This document shows, piece after piece, positions 44,604-54,975 of a stretch of 64,000 bases of DNA. The stretch is from Lithobates sylvaticus (lineage: Eukaryota > Chordata > Amphibia > Anura > Ranidae), in assembly GCA_028564925.1 (NCBI GenBank), contig CM053028.1:362939302-363003301 (forward strand). The letters run 5' to 3'. Position 1 is the first letter of the stretch; every line of letters begins with the position of its first letter. Under the pieces are notes generated by a model. The model was not told the DNA's origin, searched no databases, and saw nothing but the letters and a program-made list of their open reading frames with translations. Position numbers and translations under genes: made by a program.

Positions 44604-46306
44604 GGAAGACCAATAAGATCCGCATCCGGGGCCAGGGTACGAAAACGGTCCATCTGAAAACGTGACAGAGAATCAGATATCACGTTAGTAAAACCCGGTA
44701 TATATTTAACCTTAATCCATATATTCAACTCAAGACATTTAAAAACTATACTCCGTAAGACAGCCAAAACTGGCAACGACTTGGAAGACAAGCAGTTAAT
44801 CGCATATGCCACTCCTTTGTTGTCAGAGTGGAATAATAAACGGGAATTACGCAAATGAACACCCCAAATCTCCAATGACACCAAGATTGGGAATAATTCA
44901 AGAAGGACGATGTTACCAGTCAAACCTTGTTCATGCCAACACGAAGGCCAAGTGCCAGCTGACCAATGACCCTGGTAAAAGGCGCCATAACCGCAACTGC
45001 CAGCCGCATCAGTAAATAAAGATATAACAGATGCATCCTGAAATGGCGTCTGCCAAAAGGCGCGGCCGTTAAACGCCCCGAGAAACTTTTTCCACACCAA
45101 CAAATCCGCCGTCAAAGGGGCAGAAATGCGCACAAAATGATTAGGCGACTTCGAACCAGAAATGGCCATGTACAATCTCCTAGAAAAAATGCGGCCTATC
45201 GGGATAATGCGTGTTGCAAAGGCGAGTAAACCCAACAAAGACTGCAAAGTGCGAACCGTAACTTTACGGTTAGCAAGAACCAAAGAGATCATGTAACGCA
45301 AACGTTCTAATTTGGCCTGAGGTAGACGGCATTCCATAACAGAAGTGTCGATCGTAATTCCTAGGAATTCCAAACAAGTAGTAGGCCACACAGACTTGTC
45401 AACAGCCAAAGGAACCCCAAAACGTTGGCAAGTTAAACGGAATTCCGTGAACAAATAAAGACATTCAGAAGTGCTTGCAGGGCCACAAAACAAAAAATCA
45501 TCTAAATAATGTAAAATATTAGAAGAACCTGTCAAAAAAGTAACTACCCATTCCAAAAATGACGAAAAAGTTTCGAAATAAGTGCACGACAAAGAACAGC
45601 CCATCGGAAGGCATTTGTCAAAGTAATATAAACCTTCATGGCGAAAACCCAATGAATTAAAAGCCGAAGGGTGTATGGGTAACAAGCGAAATGCAGATTT
45701 TATGTCGGCTTTAGCCATAAAGGCTGACACTCCAAGGCGACGCATCATAAAAATTGCATCATCAAATGAAGAATACGTGACAGTGCTTAATTTCGAATCG
45801 ATTTCGTCGTTTAGCGAATAACCAACAGGGTAGGATAGATGATGTATCATGCGGAAACTATTTGGCTCTTTCTTAGGGATCAAACCCAAAGGAGATATCC
45901 TAAATTCAGCAAACGGAGGAACAGGAAAGGGACCCGCCACCCTGCCGTCACAAACTTCCTTTGAAATTTTTTCCGAAACAATAGCTGGAAAACGGCGGGC
46001 GGAAGCTAAGTTGTCACAACTTATGCATCCCGGACCTGAAAACCTCGGCAATCGAAAGCCAAATAAAAAACCATCAATGAGAACTTCCGCTCTCTGGCGG
46101 TTTGGCCATATGCGAAGGAACGGCAACATGGCGCAAAGCTTCACTGGCGTTGCTCCCAGCACGAAAAGTATAATTAGAAGGGGTACCCGCATTAGAATGC
46201 AGTTTTTTAAAACAGCGTGAAGCCGGATGACTACCAGAACATGAAGCACATTCATGTTTAAAACGGCATGTATTCGGCCATTTACACTGCCCCTCGTTAA
46301 AACCAA
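44564..46306 (-). CDS. Ngaro reverse transcriptase and RNase H
   Basis: 580 residues open. RT motifs: RISPLGLIPKK and FRMIHHLSYP (about residues 160-180), KADIKSAFRLLPI (motif A), LPMGCSLSC (motif B) and HYLDDFLFCG (motif C, YLDD). RNase H follows with SLFTDAAGSCGYGAF, the LLELFPILV glutamate, LLFHSDNKG and VISDSLSRF, giving the D-E-D-D set. This is the copying enzyme of the Ngaro element; it overlaps the recombinase gene slightly, as is usual for the family. Confidence 0.92.
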   Translation of the reverse strand: MVLTRGSVNGRIHAVLNMNVLHVLVVIRLHAVLKNCILMRVPLLIILFVLGATPVKLCAMLPFLRIWPNRQRAEVLIDGFLFGFRLPRFSGPGCISCDNLASARRFPAIVSEKISKEVCDGRVAGPFPVPPFAEFRISPLGLIPKKEPNSFRMIHHLSYPVGYSLNDEIDSKLSTVTYSSFDDAIFMMRRLGVSAFMAKADIKSAFRLLPIHPSAFNSLGFRHEGLYYFDKCLPMGCSLSCTYFETFSSFLEWVVTFLTGSSNILHYLDDFLFCGPASTSECLYLFTEFRLTCQRFGVPLAVDKSVWPTTCLEFLGITIDTSVMECRLPQAKLERLRYMISLVLANRKVTVRTLQSLLGLLAFATRIIPIGRIFSRRLYMAISGSKSPNHFVRISAPLTADLLVWKKFLGAFNGRAFWQTPFQDASVISLFTDAAGSCGYGAFYQGHWSAGTWPSCWHEQGLTGNIVLLELFPILVSLEIWGVHLRNSRLLFHSDNKGVAYAINCLSSKSLPVLAVLRSIVFKCLELNIWIKVKYIPGFTNVISDSLSRFQMDRFRTLAPDADLIGLPCPEHLWSVICNV

Positions 46307-47829
46307 AACAAAAACCTTTCTTGAACTGTGTCGACTGAGGAAGTGGGTTAGGTAAAGCAGGCTTACGTGGTATAAGAAGGTTTAACCACAGACCCACATC
46401 CTTAGTACCCCACGTCAAAGTCTTATGCACAGCCATTTTTTGACGAAATGACTCGTCATAAAAAAACCAAGCTAGACCCGGAAAATTCTTATATGCTTCA
46501 AGGATTATATCCAGATGTCTGAATAAACCGCTGCAAAGGTCTGGGCGTTTTTCACCCAGAATGCTTGCATAAATACAATAGGCCTGAAGCCAATTATTAA
46601 AAGTACGCGGAACAGATCGTTTCTTGTCATCGTCAATCTTATCCATATCTTTAAAATCCAAACGATTTTCCTTAAATGAAGGTAATAGAGAAAGAATTTC
46701 AACATATTCTCCCCTCCAAATTTTATTCTTGACCGACGGTGACAAATGAAAACCAAGAGGCGAGATCTCACACGCCATCGCTTCCTTAAAACAGCATTCA
46801 GGAACGACATGAGAAGTAGTCGGCAAAGGCAAAACAGGAATTTCATCAACTGGTGCAACATTCGCAGGCGAACGTATATTTACAGCATTCGGCAAAAGCA
46901 CTAACATTAACATCAGTAAAACATTTTTTAAAATTGTCAGCAATCGAAACAAAAGATGACATCCAGGACAATAGGTCCTGCAATTGCGGAGACTCACCAC
47001 TAGGTGTCATCTGCGGAATAGTATGAGAGACCACAGGCTGAGCAGACCCAGAAGCACCATCAGAAAATGCCATTGCAGACTGTAAAATTGCAGAATTATT
47101 TGCTGTAGGAAAAGACATTGTATCAAAAGCATCAATAGGTAGATCACGATTAACACCAGGCAGTACATGCATAGACACAGAAGATTGCGGCTCAGTACCA
47201 TACAAATTTGCAGTATCCGCACCACTAATATTACCCAAAATAACATCTGGCACAAATAGGAAAGGTGTATTTTTATTATCATTTCTCTTGTTACTTTTAT
47301 TGGGGCATTTACCCTTTTTTGCAGGTGGAGGTCCCCGAGATTCGATCCGGCGGACCGTCCGTTTTTTGTTGTGCCCCATGCCAGTTGGAACTGCGCATGA
47401 GCCTTCTCCCGACATCATTGCGAGGCCTGGGGCCGGAGCAGGGTGATGGACGGACGGCGTCATCGGAGGAGGGGCCGGCGGGCTGTCCATCACTGGAGGT
47501 TCCCACTGAGCAGGAGGCAGTCGAACCGGAGGAGGGGCTCCGGGAGGAAATGATGTGCCAGCGAGACCCGGAAGGTCTTCTGGCTGCCTGTGAAGCTGTG
47601 TGAGAGAGGGAGGGAGAGGAGGGGGGGGAACGGAGGCTGAGGGAACAGGAGAAGGGGAAAATAAGAGGCATGAGCGCATCCAGGAATCCCCGTCAGGAGC
47701 GGAGGCCCGGTCCATCATCTGACGCAGCAGATTCTCCATCGTGGCAGCAGGGAGGATGCGTCTTCTTGAAGTGACGGCGCTGCAATTAAAAAACCGTTGG
47801 TGACTCTTCCTTTTTATAGGTAAGGTCAC
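46074..47829 (-). CDS. Ngaro gag-like region
   Basis: The first part is rich in proline (PPPPLPPSLTQ) and basic patches (KKGKCPNKSNKRNDNK). The later part has a conserved YR-retroelement gag core (FLPLP-like leader, LRDLFRHLDIILEAYKNFPG-type helices with WLQAYCIYASIL) and ends with a Cys/His zinc-binding stretch (CFGFNEGQCKWPNTCRFKH, then CASCSGSHPASRC). Such proteins bind the element RNA. Described as a region belonging to the Ngaro fossil. Confidence 0.75.
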
Positions 47830-48185
47830 ATGACCTTTTGCCTGTTACTGTCCTTTTATTTAGTAAAGTTTATTGTAAACTGTCATCTTTATTTTAAATC
47901 TTAAAATGACATGTCTCAGTCCCTGGTCCCATAGGCAGGGGTCGCTAATGGGCTCTTCCTGCCATTCATTCTGCTACATATTTTTGGTATTTTTATTGGG
48001 AAAATATTTTTATTGGGACTGCAACATTATGGCGGACTCATCGGACATTTTTGACACTATTTTGGGACCATTGACATTTATACAGCAATCAGTGCTATAA
48101 AAATGCATTGATTACTGTGTAAATGACACTGGCAGTGAAGGGGTTAACCACGTACATCAGCGTGCGCTGGTCGGCAAGTGGTTAA

Positions 48186-48560
48186 AGGGGTTGTAAACCA
48201 TTGAGGTTTTTCACCCTAATCACCTTTATGCATTAAGGTGAAAACCCTCCTGTGATGCAGCTGCCCCCCAGAGCCCCCCCCTTTTACTTATCTGAAGTCG
48301 GTCTTTCTAGCGACGGGGATGAGCACATGAGCTCTGGCCGGTGTCTCGGGTCTGATTGCATAGATTGATAGCAGCGCAGCCATGGCCAGGGGGGGTGGGG
48401 CTGAGTCCTGGGAGGGGGGTGGGAGCATGTCCGCATGAGTACCCTGAGGGAAAGTGTCTCTCCAACGGGGCACTCGAGAAGAGGAGGAGCCAGGAGAGCC
48501 ACTGAGGGACCCCAAAAGAGGAGGATCAACTGCACAGAGGCGGCAAGAATTACTTTTTTT
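48186..48560. mobile_element. TTAA-type element, right end lost
   Basis: AGGGGTTGTAAACCATTGAG directly follows the TTAA (48182-48185) that also ends the previous repeat. Layout (AAGGTGAAAACCCTCC, TTACTTATCTGAAGTCGG, CATAGATTGATAGC) matches the copies at 26798 and 63049. The right terminus is not found. Confidence 0.65.
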
Positions 48561-48920
48561 TTTTAAAACAAACCTTTACACATCCTTCAAATTCCTGAAG
48601 TCTCTCTTGATATATTTTAACCCTCAGACACCTTTCACTATTGACTGGTCTCTTTTGCAAATGAACCCCATTTACAACCACACTCTGGTATCTATCCTTT
48701 AGCCAACTTCATATCCACTGAACCACCCAAGGGTTAAGTCCTAGCTTGTACAACTTTTGTATTCTAACTGATACAGTTCCATAACAATAGAGGGATGAGA
48801 CCTATCACTTAACACTCACATGGGTGCTTACAGCTTTTATTAAATTTATGGGAAACCATTATTTCAAAAGAGGGAAAAAACTGTTGTAACTGCTTAAAAA
48901 GTGTTAGCTGGAGTTCTGTC
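48561..48920. other. Short stretch, nothing recognised
   Basis: No gene or named repeat seen. Confidence 0.3.
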
Positions 48921-49339
48921 TAATGCCGTGTACACACGGTCGGAATTCACCTCGGAAAAAGCTCTGATGGTTTGCCTGTCAGAATTCTGCTCAAACTGTC
49001 TTCCCTACACACGGTCACACCAAATTCCGACGGTCAATAACACCACGGCATACAACACGTTCGACTGCACTATTAAAAAGGGAAGTTTAATGCTTCTGAG
49101 CATGCGTCGAATAGTTTCCGAGCATGAGTCGGAATTTTGCGTGTCGGAATTGCATACACACGATCGGAAAATACGATAGAAAGGTTTTCCGTCGGAAAAA
49201 TTAACAGGTTCTCAATCCAAAGTCCGTCGGAAATTCCGACAGAAAAAGACCGATGGGCATACACACGGTCGGAAAATCCGATGAAAAGCTCTCATGGGAC
49301 TGTTTCCATCGGAAATTCCGACCGTGTGTACCCAGCATA
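48921..49339. mobile_element. Ranid MITE (TAATGCCGTGTACACACGGTCGGA ends)
   Basis: Left TAATGCCGTGTACACACGGT and right ACCGTGTGTACCCAGCATA are inverted copies, with inner GGAAATTCCGACCG words. Same family as 26818-27243. Confidence 0.9.
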
Positions 49340-49342
49340 AAA

Positions 49343-49680
49343 GCCTGTACACACAATAAAATCAGAAAATCGGACAAAAAATTCAGCTTTCGAATCGATC
49401 GTACGATAATCGGATCATTAGTACAGAGCTTATCCAATCGGGAAAACACAAAACATTTTCGCATATGATACCAGATCGTACGATTTTCATATAATCAGTA
49501 CAGTTGTCATCCGAAAATACAATAGAAATACACTACAACACATTACATCACTTCCAAAATTTTATTTGAGAATTTTCAGAACTTTAGTAACCTCTCCATT
49601 TTCGATATGCGATTAGCATGCAAAAAAAAAAAAACAACGGACGATCTGTTGTCCGATTTTTGGATCGCGTGTACAGGGAA
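49343..49680. mobile_element. Second ranid MITE (GCCTGTACACACAATAAAATC ends)
   Basis: Left CCTGTACACACAATAAAATC and right GATCGCGTGTACAGG are inverted relatives. AATCGATCGTACGATAATCG and ATCGTACGATTTTCAT show the family's inner inverted words. Confidence 0.75.
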
Positions 49681-50739
49681 TTAGTTTGTTAGTCAAGTCC
49701 ATCTAAATGTGCTAGTGCATCTAATGCCGCATCTAATGCCGCGTACACACGAAGGGACAATCCCGCGGGATTATCCGCTGGACTGAAGTCCAGCGGATAA
49801 TCCCCTCGTGTGTGGGTGCCGGCGGACTTTTTGGCGCCAAAGTTTTAAGTTTGGTTTTAAAATTATCCGCTGGACTTGGCAGTCCGGCGGACAATCCCGC
49901 CGTTAGTAGGCAAGTCCGCGGGACTTTTGAAATGAACGGACTTGCCGCTCATCGGCAAGTCCGTTCATTTAGCACGTGACTTCAGGTTACGTAGCTAGCG
50001 TAGGCAGTTACTGCCGCCGCGCTAGCTCCGTGACCTGGCATGGATTTAAAGGGACTCCCCACGCCGAAAAAGCGGCGTGGGGGTTCCCCCCAAATCCATG
50101 TCAGACCCTTACCCGAGCACGCAGCCTGGCAGGCCAGGAAAGGGATGGGGACGAACGAGCCCCCCCCCCTCCTGAGCCGTACCAGGCCGCGTGCCCTCAA
50201 CATGGGGGTGCCCTGGGGAAAGGGGGGCCGTGCGCCCCCCCCCCCCCAAAGCACCTTGTCCCCATGTTGATGAGGACAAGGGCCTCTTCCCGACAACCCT
50301 GGCCGTTGGTTGTCGGGGTCTGCGGGCGGGGGCTTATCGGAATCTGGGAGCCCCCTTTAATAAGGGGGCCCCCAAATACCGGCCCCCCACCCTATGTGAA
50401 TGAGTATGGGGTACGATGTACCCCTACCCATTCACCTAAGGTGTAAAATGTAAAGTACAAAAACACACACACTTTAGAAAAAATATTTTATTGCACTGCT
50501 CCGGGGGTCTTCTTCCGTCTTAGGGGTCTTCTCGCCGGACTCCCCCGCCATTTACCAAGCTCTTTTACCGAGCGGGGGAAGTCCGGCTACCTTCTTCGTC
50601 GTCGCCGCCGTCTGGGGGTTTCGATCCGCCTTCGGGGGTCTTCCGGGGTCTTCCGGGGGTCTCTTCTGTTCTTGCGGCGGTCGTCGTCTTCCGCGCCGCC
50701 TTCTTCTTCTTGTCCTTCTTCTTGTTCTTCTTCTTCCGA

Positions 50740-51130
50740 AAAAAGTGTCATCTCTGGAAAAAACGACAAGCTTGCTAGAGATCATATGGATTATGAAAAT
50801 AGCAATGTGTATATATGGAAGAAACCTACCTATGCAAACCGTTCCCGTAAACATTCACAGAAACGGGTTAGTTTCTCAGATCTGGATAATGACAGTATTA
50901 ATGACACCATGGCGGCCACTGCTTCCGATTCCTCTCCGGACCCGCCTGGTCGGTCAACAAATGTTAAGCATCAGCTGGGTGTCATTAAAACACCCTGTTT
51001 AAACACGGGCGCACAGGGTTCCACCAAAAAGAAAAAGTTGAAACCTTCAAGAAAACAAGAAGGGGCGGCCAAAGACACAGACGGAGCAACCAAAGATCGT
51101 TACACACTGAGAGATCGGTTCCGGAAATAG
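50740..51130 (+). CDS. Penelope-like element, upstream basic frame
   Basis: Open frame continuing from the flank. The likely start is the Met near 50786 (MDYENSNVYIWKKP). It carries a lysine-rich patch TKKKKLKPSRKQ that resembles a nuclear-localisation signal and ends RYTLRDRFRK-stop at 51128-51130. It lies in another frame than the RT, and the RT frame is open for some distance before its listed start, so the two may be one protein separated by a frameshift or two overlapping frames. In most vertebrate Penelope elements this leader is fused to the RT. No domain is recognised. Confidence 0.5.
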
Positions 51131-51138
51131 TATCAAAC

Positions 51139-53565
51139 GTGGTGAATTTGTCAAGCACGGTCCTGAATTCTGCTGAAATATCGCTGCTGTCTAAAGGACT
51201 GAATTTTTGTCCAGATAGACACTTTGACTTATTCGGGACAGTTTTGGATATGAATAAATTTGTGCGTTCTCTCACCTTGAAAAAACACTATTTTGGTGGC
51301 ACCGATGATGGGTCAGCTGTGGATTCTGGAGATCGTGATCCTGTGGCCGCTACTATTATGGGTGAGTCTTGTTCCCCTCCTTCTAGCTTTTCTGAGCAAT
51401 GTGCTCTTTGCGATTTGGAAGATTTGGTTATTGAGTCTGCACATCCCCCTATGGAGATGTCGGGTGGTCGCACTACCATCCCCTTTCGATTAAGGTCGGG
51501 CTTCTACCCGATTGGCTCCAGGGGCAAGGATATGGACCTTTTTCAAAAGTTAGTGGAGAGGGACCTGACTCATTTGGCTTGCGGTCGCAGAAGTCGCTCC
51601 GGACCCAATAATTTATCTAGTGTTGAAAAAGAGGCTCTCACCCATCTGAGTGCCAACAAAGATATTGTGATAAAAAATGCAGATAAGGGGGGCTCTATTG
51701 TGGTGCTAGATTCATGTATGTACAGGGATGAAGCAATCCGACAATTGTCGGATGACAAAACTTACTTGAAGCTAAAGGGGGATCCTACGTCCACCTTTAG
51801 GAAGGATCTTAATGCACTTTTGGACAGAGCAGTTACAGCAGGCATTTTCACTCAAGGTGAGAGAGATATGTTTATCCCTGACGCCCCGATTATGCCCATT
51901 TTTCATCATTTACCCAAGCTGCACAAGGGTTGTCAACCCTTGCTAGGCAGACCTATAGTGGCAGGCATTGGGTCACTGAATGAGCGCTTGGGTGAGTGGG
52001 TTGATTACCAGTTACAGCCACTGGTCTCTGATTTACCCGGTTTTTTGAGAGATACTAAGCAGCTTTTGTCTGACATTCAACCTATTAAATGGGATTCGGA
52101 TTTTGTGTGGATTACCTGTGATGTGGCTAGTCTTTATTCATCTATCCCTCACTCCCTAGGAATTCAGGCCGTGGCCTTCTTTCTTAGACATCATAGTCAA
52201 CACTCCTTGGTGCACCAAGAGTTTGTTTTATGTTGTTTAGAGTATTTATTAACTCACAATTTTTTTATGTTCGATGGGGACTACTATCTCCAGAAATGCG
52301 GTGCCTCGATGGGCGCCAAATTCTCCCCCTCCCTTGCTAATCTGTATATGGGTTGGTGGGAGAGGTCCCGCATTTTTGGCGCTGGTTGTCCCCATCGCTC
52401 TGAGATCAAGTTTTTTCGTCGCTATATAGACGATTTGATTTTTGTGTGCACCAAGAGTGTTGGCGAATTAGATGAATGGCTTCTATATCTTAATGACAAC
52501 CCCCTCAATCTTAAATTTACAGGTGTTATGGACCCTAAACAAATTGAATTTTTGGATGTTGTTCTGATGGGTGAAGGGGAATGTATTTCCTCCAAGCTTT
52601 TCAGGAAGTCTTCTGCTGGTAATTCCTTGTTGAGGGCTGATTCAGGCCATCCAAGGCATACCATTAAGGGCATCCCTGTGGGACAGTTTTTGAGGTTAAA
52701 ACGGGTATGTAGTGATGAGTCATCTTTTTTGAAAGAAGCCTCTGCTATGAAAAAGCGTTTCATAGAAAGAGGGTATACAGCCCCTGTACTTGATAGGGCG
52801 TTCAATATAGCCCTCAATACTGATAGGTGTCATCTGCTTCGTGATAAGGTCAATAATGGAGATGGGAGAAGGCGGGTATCTGACAAATCCATTAAAACTC
52901 CGGTGTTCTCCACGCCTTACAGTTTAGAGTTTAGTAAAATTAAAGGGATTGTGGAGAAATATTTACCTATTCTCTATAACGATCCTGTCTACGCTCAAAT
53001 TCTATCTAAGGGTATTAGATCAGTCTCCCGCAGGGCTCCAACCATTGGTGGCATGTTGTCCCCCAGCCTCTATTCGAGCAGTGTTCAACGCCCCAATTGG
53101 TTACAGTTTAAGGGATCGTTTCGATGTGGGGGCAATAACTGTCCATGTTGCCCCCACATTTTACGAGGCGATACTATCCTTTCTAGGTCTCTGAATAAGG
53201 GTTTTAAAGCTATGGCCTTCATTAACTGTAACACTAAATTTGTTATTTACATGGTTACGTGTGAACAATGTCGCATACAGTATGTTGGACGCACAACACG
53301 AAGACTGAGAGACAGATTATATGACCACCTCTATGACATTTCCAAAAACCACCCCACTAATGTGGCGAGGCACTGGAATCTTTGCCATGATAAGGATGTC
53401 AGCGGCTTACGCATTCAGGGGGTTGAAAAAGTCACTTTATCTAAAAGAGGGGGTGATAGGTTTAGTCTGTTGTGCAAGAGGGAGGTTTATTGGATATTCC
53501 ATCTCCATACGAGGCAGCCTATGGGCCTTAATTTTGAGTGGGACATTTCATTCTTTTATGAGTGA
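51139..53565 (+). CDS. Penelope-like reverse transcriptase with GIY-YIG endonuclease
   Basis: 808 codons without a stop. RT landmarks in order: HLPKLHKG (about residue 256), DVASLYSSIPH (motif A, about 327), GASMGAKFSPSLANLYMG (motif B, about 389) and RRYIDDLIFVC (motif C with YIDD, about 428), then KQIEFLDVVL. A Cys cluster CGGNNCPCC (about 662) comes before the GIY-YIG nuclease (VIYMVTCEQC, IQYVGRTTRRLRDRLYDH, about 695-735), ending near residue 808. Penelope RTs are close to telomerase; the nuclease nicks DNA so that the RT can copy element RNA at the break. Codon 1 as given is GTG, so the true start is upstream or in the leader frame. All visible catalytic residues are in place, so this copy could still make protein. 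Confidence 0.93.
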   Translation: MVNLSSTVLNSAEISLLSKGLNFCPDRHFDLFGTVLDMNKFVRSLTLKKHYFGGTDDGSAVDSGDRDPVAATIMGESCSPPSSFSEQCALCDLEDLVIESAHPPMEMSGGRTTIPFRLRSGFYPIGSRGKDMDLFQKLVERDLTHLACGRRSRSGPNNLSSVEKEALTHLSANKDIVIKNADKGGSIVVLDSCMYRDEAIRQLSDDKTYLKLKGDPTSTFRKDLNALLDRAVTAGIFTQGERDMFIPDAPIMPIFHHLPKLHKGCQPLLGRPIVAGIGSLNERLGEWVDYQLQPLVSDLPGFLRDTKQLLSDIQPIKWDSDFVWITCDVASLYSSIPHSLGIQAVAFFLRHHSQHSLVHQEFVLCCLEYLLTHNFFMFDGDYYLQKCGASMGAKFSPSLANLYMGWWERSRIFGAGCPHRSEIKFFRRYIDDLIFVCTKSVGELDEWLLYLNDNPLNLKFTGVMDPKQIEFLDVVLMGEGECISSKLFRKSSAGNSLLRADSGHPRHTIKGIPVGQFLRLKRVCSDESSFLKEASAMKKRFIERGYTAPVLDRAFNIALNTDRCHLLRDKVNNGDGRRRVSDKSIKTPVFSTPYSLEFSKIKGIVEKYLPILYNDPVYAQILSKGIRSVSRRAPTIGGMLSPSLYSSSVQRPNWLQFKGSFRCGGNNCPCCPHILRGDTILSRSLNKGFKAMAFINCNTKFVIYMVTCEQCRIQYVGRTTRRLRDRLYDHLYDISKNHPTNVARHWNLCHDKDVSGLRIQGVEKVTLSKRGGDRFSLLCKREVYWIFHLHTRQPMGLNFEWDISFFYE

Positions 53566-54604
53566 ATTCTCCACATATTGACTGCCCATATTTACTAAGC
53601 CAATATGTATGGCTCCCATTTCACTGGTTGTCGGTCCGGTGCTGATAGGTTTTTTTCATCTGGTTCTGCTGGGCTCATTTTATTATGTTTCTGCCAGAGT
53701 TTATTCACTATTTCCCATTTATTATAATTGCTTTACATTGAGGACAGGCTAATTATTCAATTGAGACTGTTTTTTGAATAGGGCTGTATGCACATATTGC
53801 AGCATTTTTCGCTGCAGAGATTATGAATATCAGTATTTTATGTGTTAATTAATATCCTATTAAACATGTTTGTTATTCTTTTGATAATCACACACCTGAT
53901 ATATTATGTTAGGTGTGTGATCAACTAGCTGGGTACTTGTATCAGCTCCCCATACCTGTCGGTATAAGGATATACACATTTAATTCGCCTTAAGCCTTAG
54001 AATATCCGGTTTCGATCGTTCATTTGGTCTATTCCTATATTTATTTTTTATCTTTCCTATCTATGCATTGTATCATAGGAGAAGGCCTAAATAGACACAT
54101 CCAATAATGAGATATTTGCAATCTTACTATTATGCAGCTTTTTTTGGGATGTGTCATTTTTAGGGAATATTTGTGCTTTTCTCTGGCAGTTCTGATATTC
54201 AATGAGCCCCATGCATCGACATGCACACACATTGAGAGTTTGTTTCTTTCTTTTTTCTGTGTGTCTGCCGATGCGTGCGATTTTTTACATACAAAATGAA
54301 AAATGTTTTTACATATGTCATTTTTTATTTATTTTTTAGGTTGCACCTGTACCTCTTCACCTAAAGATAAGATTCATCATGTTATTTATCTATTACCATT
54401 ATGTATGCTTTCAACATGTCAGCTTGATTTAAGTGTTTTAGGTGAAAAAGGTGTTTTCCTTCCATCCATTTAAATGTTACCTTCAGATTTTGGATGCTCA
54501 CAGGTGCTTCCCTAATTGCTATCTCGTTATACACATATTTTATTCATTTGTTTAATTGCTTGTGTGTGTGTATATATAGCTCTGTATGTATATTCTGCTC
54601 ATTA

Positions 54605-54650
54605 GCTATGACTAAGCACCGTGTTCGGTGTGAAACATGTCAGCAGCTGT
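54605..54650 (+). ncRNA. Hammerhead-ribozyme-like motif in the Penelope 3' region
   Basis: ATGACTA (54608-54614) stands where the CTGANGA core should be. Stem II GCACCG / CGGTGT with loop TGTT lies at 54616-54631, then GAAAC (54632-54636) and ATGTC (54637-54641) with the GTC cleavage triplet. GCT before the core can pair with AGC after it as stem I. Penelope elements are known to carry type I hammerheads with tiny stem III. The core differs from consensus at positions 3 and 8, which contact each other in the ribozyme, and here they would form A-U in place of C-G. Confidence 0.5.
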
Positions 54651-54799
54651 GCAGTTAGTCTGTACACAAGCCTAGATGCTATGATTTTATTATATCTTTT
54701 GAAATAAAGTTGAATAATTTGGAGTGCGGCTATCCAGCTACATCTTTTCTACTTCCGATGTTGACCCGTCGCTGTCTCTGCCCGGAATGCCTGTGCCGC

Positions 54800-54975
54800 T
54801 CTGGGACTTATATAGGGACATGGGGGACAGGGTCACATGCTCATGTCACATGGTGACCCCGCCCCCTTGCGATGTCACAGTCCCAGCATCCTCCGGGACT
54901 GTGACAACACAAGGGGGCGGGGTCACCATGTGACATGAGCATGTGACCCTGTCCCCCATGTCCCTATATAAGTCC
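54800..54975. promoter_or_regulatory. Two-way core promoter at the centre of the foldback
   Basis: On the + strand a GC box GGGGGCGGGG (54913-54922) is followed about 45 bp on by TATATAAG (54965-54972). The mirror arm has CCCCGCCCCC (54857-54866) and CTTATATA (54807-54814), pointing the other way. Such a pair would fire outward into both arms. Spacing of GC box to TATA is that of a normal pol II promoter. Activity is inference. Confidence 0.6.

Larger units (their letters stand above)
42258..47970 (-). mobile_element. Ngaro-type tyrosine-recombinase retrotransposon, nearly whole
   Basis: Split direct repeats show the group: on the minus strand A1 (47970-47755), the coding part, B1 (43074-42797), A2 (42799-42584) and B2 (42535-42258). 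A1/A2 and B1/B2 look identical by eye. The coding part has a gag-like region (about 47829-46074), reverse transcriptase with RNase H, a tyrosine recombinase and an SGNH hydrolase, the known order for vertebrate Ngaro. Ngaro elements integrate as circles by recombinase without target duplication, and none is seen. It looks close to whole, with perhaps one break, and is very young. Confidence 0.93.
41529..48181 (-). repeat. TTAA-bordered frog repeat, interrupted by a MITE and by Ngaro
   Basis: Begins just after TTAA (41525-41528) with CCATTTCAGCCCTCAG and ends TCGGCAAGTGG before TTAA (48182-48185). It is the reverse of the complete copy at 56957-57790. Its pieces are 41529-41604, 42019-42257 and 47971-48181. 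Comparison with the complete copy shows that both insertions added no lost host bases that I can see. Confidence 0.85.
50740..54751 (+). mobile_element. Penelope-like element (Neptune/Poseidon type), apparently intact pol
   Basis: A 4.0-kb insertion within one arm of the foldback. The 7-bp target word CTTCCGA flanks it (50733-50739, 54752-54758), and joining the flanks restores the symmetry of the arms. It carries an upstream basic frame, an 808-residue RT plus GIY-YIG endonuclease frame, a 1.2-kb 3' region with a hammerhead-like motif, and an AATAAA-bearing tail ending GCGGCTATCCAGCTACATC. No second copy of the tail is seen at the 5' end, so the 5' side may be cut short. Confidence 0.9.

Noticed and set aside
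49976-50446. Proline/glycine-rich frames in the foldback arms as proteins
   Set aside because: They arise from GC-rich low-complexity arms, appear on both strands and in both arms in different frames, and have no domain.
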